The position numbers and the translations under genes are program-made. A DNA stretch of 16,594 nucleotides from NCBI GenBank assembly GCA_003170655.1, contig PMYY01000095.1, positions 258 through 16,851 on the forward strand, in the 5' to 3' direction. Under the pieces are notes generated by a model, which worked only from the letters and a program-made list of their open reading frames with translations, searched no databases and was not told where the DNA came from. This DNA comes from Nitrospiraceae bacterium (GTDB taxonomy: Bacteria; Nitrospirota; Thermodesulfovibrionia; Thermodesulfovibrionales; Dissulfurispiraceae). Shown one piece after another: positions 13,629 through 16,594 of this stretch (the first letter of the stretch is position 1; each line of letters starts with the position of its first letter).

Positions 13629-14366
13629 ATGCTCAAACTCAAGAATGTCGATATCTTCTACGGAAAGATCCACGCTGTTAAACGGTTGTCGCTTCATGTC
13701 AACAGAGGAGATATAGTTGCACTCATCGGAGCAAACGGAGCAGGAAAGACAACCCTGCTGCGTGCGATCTCCGGACTGTTGAAATGCGACACCGGGAGCA
13801 TCTTTTTCGACGGAACCGATATTGCAAAGCAGACCTCTGACAAGATAGTCACTCTTGGGGTCTCTCATGTTCCCGAGCGAGGGCTCGTTTTCAAACCTCT
13901 CAGCGTCGAAGACAACCTTGTTCTCGGTTCTTACCCCCGCTATTCACTGAAAAATCGCTCCCTCATTAAAGTTGATATACAGCAGATTTACACAATGTTC
14001 CCTGTTCTTAAAGACCGACGTAAACAGCTGGCAGGGACACTTTCAGGCGGTGAACAGCAAATGCTTGCCATCGGACGCGCATTAATGGCCAAACCTAAGC
14101 TCCTGCTGCTGGACGAACCGAGTATGGGGCTCGCCCCTCTGATCGTCAAAGAAATATTACGCTTGATAGTCGAATTGCGAGACAAGTACGGCCTGACCGT
14201 ACTCCTCGTTGAACAAAACGCCAGAAGCGCCTTGAAGATAGCCAATACAGGATACGTACTGGAAACTGGAAGAATCATGCTGGAAGGTCCTGCTGAAGAT
14301 CTGCTCATGAACCGGGATGTCCAGAGGGCGTATCTCGGGAGAGACCTCGATGCCGGATTTCAATAG
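13629..14366 (+). CDS. livF: ABC transporter ATPase LivF
   Basis: A 245-residue cytoplasmic ABC ATPase of the LivF type, somewhat above the usual 233-240. Walker A is GANGAGKTT (34-42), the family-typical HVPERGLVFKPLSVEDNL follows, the signature is LSGGEQQ (138-144), Walker B is LLLLDEPSMGL with Asp162-Glu163, and the switch position is VEQNA, where LivF proteins have Gln instead of His. The ATG at 13629 comes four bases after the livG stop with only a weak purine-rich site, so coupling to livG is likely. It is the last of the core transporter genes; a third paaK follows after 76 bases. Confidence 0.93.
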   Translation: MLKLKNVDIFYGKIHAVKRLSLHVNRGDIVALIGANGAGKTTLLRAISGLLKCDTGSIFFDGTDIAKQTSDKIVTLGVSHVPERGLVFKPLSVEDNLVLGSYPRYSLKNRSLIKVDIQQIYTMFPVLKDRRKQLAGTLSGGEQQMLAIGRALMAKPKLLLLDEPSMGLAPLIVKEILRLIVELRDKYGLTVLLVEQNARSALKIANTGYVLETGRIMLEGPAEDLLMNRDVQRAYLGRDLDAGFQ

Positions 14367-14442
14367 TATAAAGCTGTGTCGCGGCGCATGCGTTTTCTAT
14401 TATTGAAATGCTGCAATGCCTGACAAATAACGGAGGTTTCAT

Positions 14443-15741
14443 ATGTACTGGGAAGCGGTGAAAGAATGCATGAACAAAGAAGATCTCGAGCAGCTCCAGC
14501 TTGAGATGCTTCAATCGACACTATCCAGGGTTTATATGAATGTCCCATTTTACAAGCGGAAATTCGATGACTTGGGAATCGATCCCGATGATTTCCGCTC
14601 CCTTGACGATCTGAAGAAATTGCCCTTCACCACCAAAGAAGACCTGAGAATCAGCTACCCTTATGGCATGTTCGCCGTTCCGATGAGAGAAGTAGTAAGG
14701 GTGCAGGCATCTTCCGGAACTACGGGCATGCCCACAGTAGTCGGCTATACTAAGAATGACATAAAGAACTGGTCGAACCTTGTTGCAAGGGTTCTCACTG
14801 CGGGCGGCGTTACTCAAAACGACATCGTCCAGATTGCCTTCGATTACGGACTTTTCACGGGTGCCTTCGGATTACATTACGGCGCTGAGCGCATAGGCGC
14901 TTCGGTAATACCGGTATCGAGCGGAAATACAAGGCAGCAGGTCAAACTCATGCAGGACTTTCGGACAACGGCACTTATCTGCACTCCGACCTTCGCCCTT
15001 TCGATAGCCGAGACCATCGCCGAAATGGGGATCAATGTCAACTCGTTTTCCCTTAAATACGGACTTTTCGGAGCAGAACCCTGGTCCGAAGCCGTCCGAC
15101 AGGAGTTGCAGGAAAAGCTGAAGATTGTCGCAACTGATAACTATGGTCTAAGTGAGGTCATGGGACCGGGAGTGGCCGGAGAGTGTATCGAACGAAACGG
15201 CCTCCACATAAACGAAGATCATTTCATTGTTGAAGTTGTCGATCCTGAAACACTCGAATCAGTACCGGACGGCAAGACGGGCGAACTCGTCATTACCACA
15301 CTAACTAAAGAGGCCTTCCCTGTCATCAGATTCAGGACCAGGGACCTCACGAGAATCATACCTGGACCATGCTCCTGCGGCAGGACATTCGCAAGAATCG
15401 GAAAAGTCATGGGAAGGACCGATGACATGATCAAGGTCAAAGGCGCCAACGTCTTCCCTTCCCAAATCGAGGCTGTGCTCTGCGAAATCGAAGGGACAGC
15501 GCCGCACTTTCAGATCGTCATTGACCGGAAAGGCGCAGTTGATGAACTGACAGTTCTGGTTGAAGTGTCGGAGTCGATCTTTTTCGATCAGATGAAGCAA
15601 CAGCGGGAGTTTATAGACCTTATCAAAATACGTCTGGCTGATGAACTCGGAGTTACAGTAGAGGTCAAGTTAGTCGATAAAAAATCGCTTGAGCGATTTG
15701 AAGGCAAAACAAAACGGGTCATAGAAAGGAGGAGTTTGTAA
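14443..15741 (+). CDS. paaK: Phenylacetate-CoA ligase family protein (third copy, in the transport operon)
   Basis: A 432-residue AMP-forming aryl-CoA ligase. Motifs: P-loop ASSGTTG (89-95) in the context VRVQASSGTTGMP, where the iorB-operon copies have VHTSSGTTG; then TDNYGLSEVMGPG, FRTRD, CSCGRT, the hinge GRTDDMIKVKG, and the C-terminal FEGKTKRV with the catalytic lysine region. CGGAGG lies six bases before the ATG at 14443. Around the P-loop it resembles the copy at 4502-5803 more than the one at 6308-7630. Unlike the other two it has no ACT gene beside it. Its place between livF and a porin suggests it activates the compound the transporter imports, trapping it inside the cell as a CoA ester. 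The exact acid is unknown. Confidence 0.92.
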   Translation: MYWEAVKECMNKEDLEQLQLEMLQSTLSRVYMNVPFYKRKFDDLGIDPDDFRSLDDLKKLPFTTKEDLRISYPYGMFAVPMREVVRVQASSGTTGMPTVVGYTKNDIKNWSNLVARVLTAGGVTQNDIVQIAFDYGLFTGAFGLHYGAERIGASVIPVSSGNTRQQVKLMQDFRTTALICTPTFALSIAETIAEMGINVNSFSLKYGLFGAEPWSEAVRQELQEKLKIVATDNYGLSEVMGPGVAGECIERNGLHINEDHFIVEVVDPETLESVPDGKTGELVITTLTKEAFPVIRFRTRDLTRIIPGPCSCGRTFARIGKVMGRTDDMIKVKGANVFPSQIEAVLCEIEGTAPHFQIVIDRKGAVDELTVLVEVSESIFFDQMKQQREFIDLIKIRLADELGVTVEVKLVDKKSLERFEGKTKRVIERRSL

Positions 15742-15793
15742 TAAAAATCGTTGCACAATATTTCATCTATTACATTCAGGAAAAGGAGTGAAC

Positions 15794-16594
15794 ATGATAG
15801 GGAAAACTGTATCACATCTTTCGCTTGTATTTTTAATCCTGCTGCTTTTTGCTCCATCGGTTTATGCAGATCATACTATCGAACATGTTTTTGACACCGA
15901 CGTCAACACAACTCTTGGAGCTTCACTGAGGCTGCGCCAGGAAATTTGGGATGATGTAGTTGCTTTACATACTAACCCTACGAGCCAGAAAGACCGCGAT
16001 TTCCTTCGATTCAGACTGTCCGTCTGGGGCAGAGCCGACATCGGCGAAAACTGGGATTTTTACACAAGGATCACCACCGAACCGAAGTACTATTTTGGAC
16101 CATTCCACCCGGCCGCCGTCGGCACTTTTCATGACAATTCCAATAGGGGACAGTATTGGGATGTCGACGAGATAATTGTCGACAACCTTTACTTAAGCGG
16201 TAAGAAACTGCTGAACGGCAAACTCGATGTAAGGGTGGGGAGACAGGATTTCCTGGCACCCGGGGATATTTACGGAGAGGGATTCCTGCTCACCGACGGA
16301 ACGCCCGGCGACGGATCAAGAACCTTTTACTTCAATGCCGCAAAAGCGAGGCTTAATTTAACTCCGGATAATAGCATCGATTTCGTCTACATCGATGACC
16401 CTGAGACGGATATTTTCATGCCCTCATTCCACCCGGCCATCAGTCAGCCGGATCCGGCTTTATACGTCAACAACAAGAAATTGCTGACCACATCGGACGA
16501 ACAGGCGTTTATGGTTTATAGCAGAAACAAGATTGGTCAAAACTTTACATTCGATCCTTATTATATTCGCAAACAGGAGCGTACCTTCACCACT
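15794..16594 (+). CDS. Outer-membrane porin, alginate-export-like (5' part, runs off the window)
   Basis: From an ATG at 15794, with AAAGGAG eight or so bases upstream, the frame is open for 267 codons to the end of the window without a stop. The first 26 residues are a clear Sec signal peptide (MIGKTVSHLS, a long Leu/Phe-rich core, SVYA before DHTIEHVF). The mature part has alternating strands rich in aromatic residues: LGASLRLRQEIWD, RFRLSVWGRADI, WDFYTRITTEPKYYFG, LDVRVGRQDF. This pattern is typical of 16- or 18-stranded beta-barrels such as the alginate-export (Alginate_exp) family. The C-terminal strands lie beyond the window. Placed after the Liv genes and a CoA ligase, it is probably the outer-membrane entry route for the same acidic substrate, not for alginate. 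Confidence 0.85.
   Translation, partial: MIGKTVSHLSLVFLILLLFAPSVYADHTIEHVFDTDVNTTLGASLRLRQEIWDDVVALHTNPTSQKDRDFLRFRLSVWGRADIGENWDFYTRITTEPKYYFGPFHPAAVGTFHDNSNRGQYWDVDEIIVDNLYLSGKKLLNGKLDVRVGRQDFLAPGDIYGEGFLLTDGTPGDGSRTFYFNAAKARLNLTPDNSIDFVYIDDPETDIFMPSFHPAISQPDPALYVNNKKLLTTSDEQAFMVYSRNKIGQNFTFDPYYIRKQERTFTT

Noticed and set aside
1..16594. CRISPR array, insertion sequence or rRNA
   Set aside because: No spaced repeats, transposase reading frame, terminal inverted repeats or rRNA-like segment were seen; the only long repeat is the livK gene duplication.

Overview
The window (roughly half G+C by eye) looks like the chromosome of a Gram-negative anaerobe. It encodes an oxygen-sensitive indolepyruvate:ferredoxin oxidoreductase, Sec-exported periplasmic binding proteins and an outer-membrane porin. 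The gene content (several PaaK-type ligases, ACT proteins, ior genes, Liv-type transporter, alginate-export-like porin) resembles Desulfobacterota or Nitrospirota-type anaerobes that use aromatic or amino acids. That placement is an inference from gene content only.

Layout. Bases 1-1016 hold the possible tail of an unidentified gene, an AT-rich gene-poor stretch, a tRNA-Thr(CGT) on the minus strand, and a macro-domain gene ending one base before that tRNA. A nickel-pincer cofactor gene (larC) follows on the plus strand at 1119-2315. Next is iorA (2412-3989, plus), which lacks the C-terminal ferredoxin domain normal for its family. It converges, across a strong hairpin, on a minus-strand operon of five genes: iorB - paaK - ACT - paaK - ACT (8214 down to 4061). 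A roughly 400-base divergent region (8215-8617) carries a promoter candidate and an open, coding-like fragment of unknown origin. To its right lies a plus-strand transport operon: two near-twin periplasmic binding proteins (livK1, livK2), permeases livH and livM, ATPases livG and livF, a third paaK, and the first 267 codons of an outer-membrane porin that runs off the end.

How the genes may work together. The porin, the binding proteins and the ABC transporter would bring in a small carboxylate or amino acid, and PaaK-type ligases would make aryl-CoA thioesters. IorAB interconverts aryl-CoA + CO2 and aryl-2-oxoacid using ferredoxin. Two double-ACT proteins, each directly downstream of a ligase, look like amino-acid sensors. 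The set fits either oxidative breakdown of aromatic amino acids or the reverse route, salvage of arylacetates into Phe/Tyr/Trp as known from methanogens. The sequence alone does not decide between these.

Points that stand out: the shortened IorA, the separation of iorA from iorB on opposite strands, the duplicated ligase-ACT module, the mosaic identity between the two livK genes, and the unexplained open fragment upstream of iorB.
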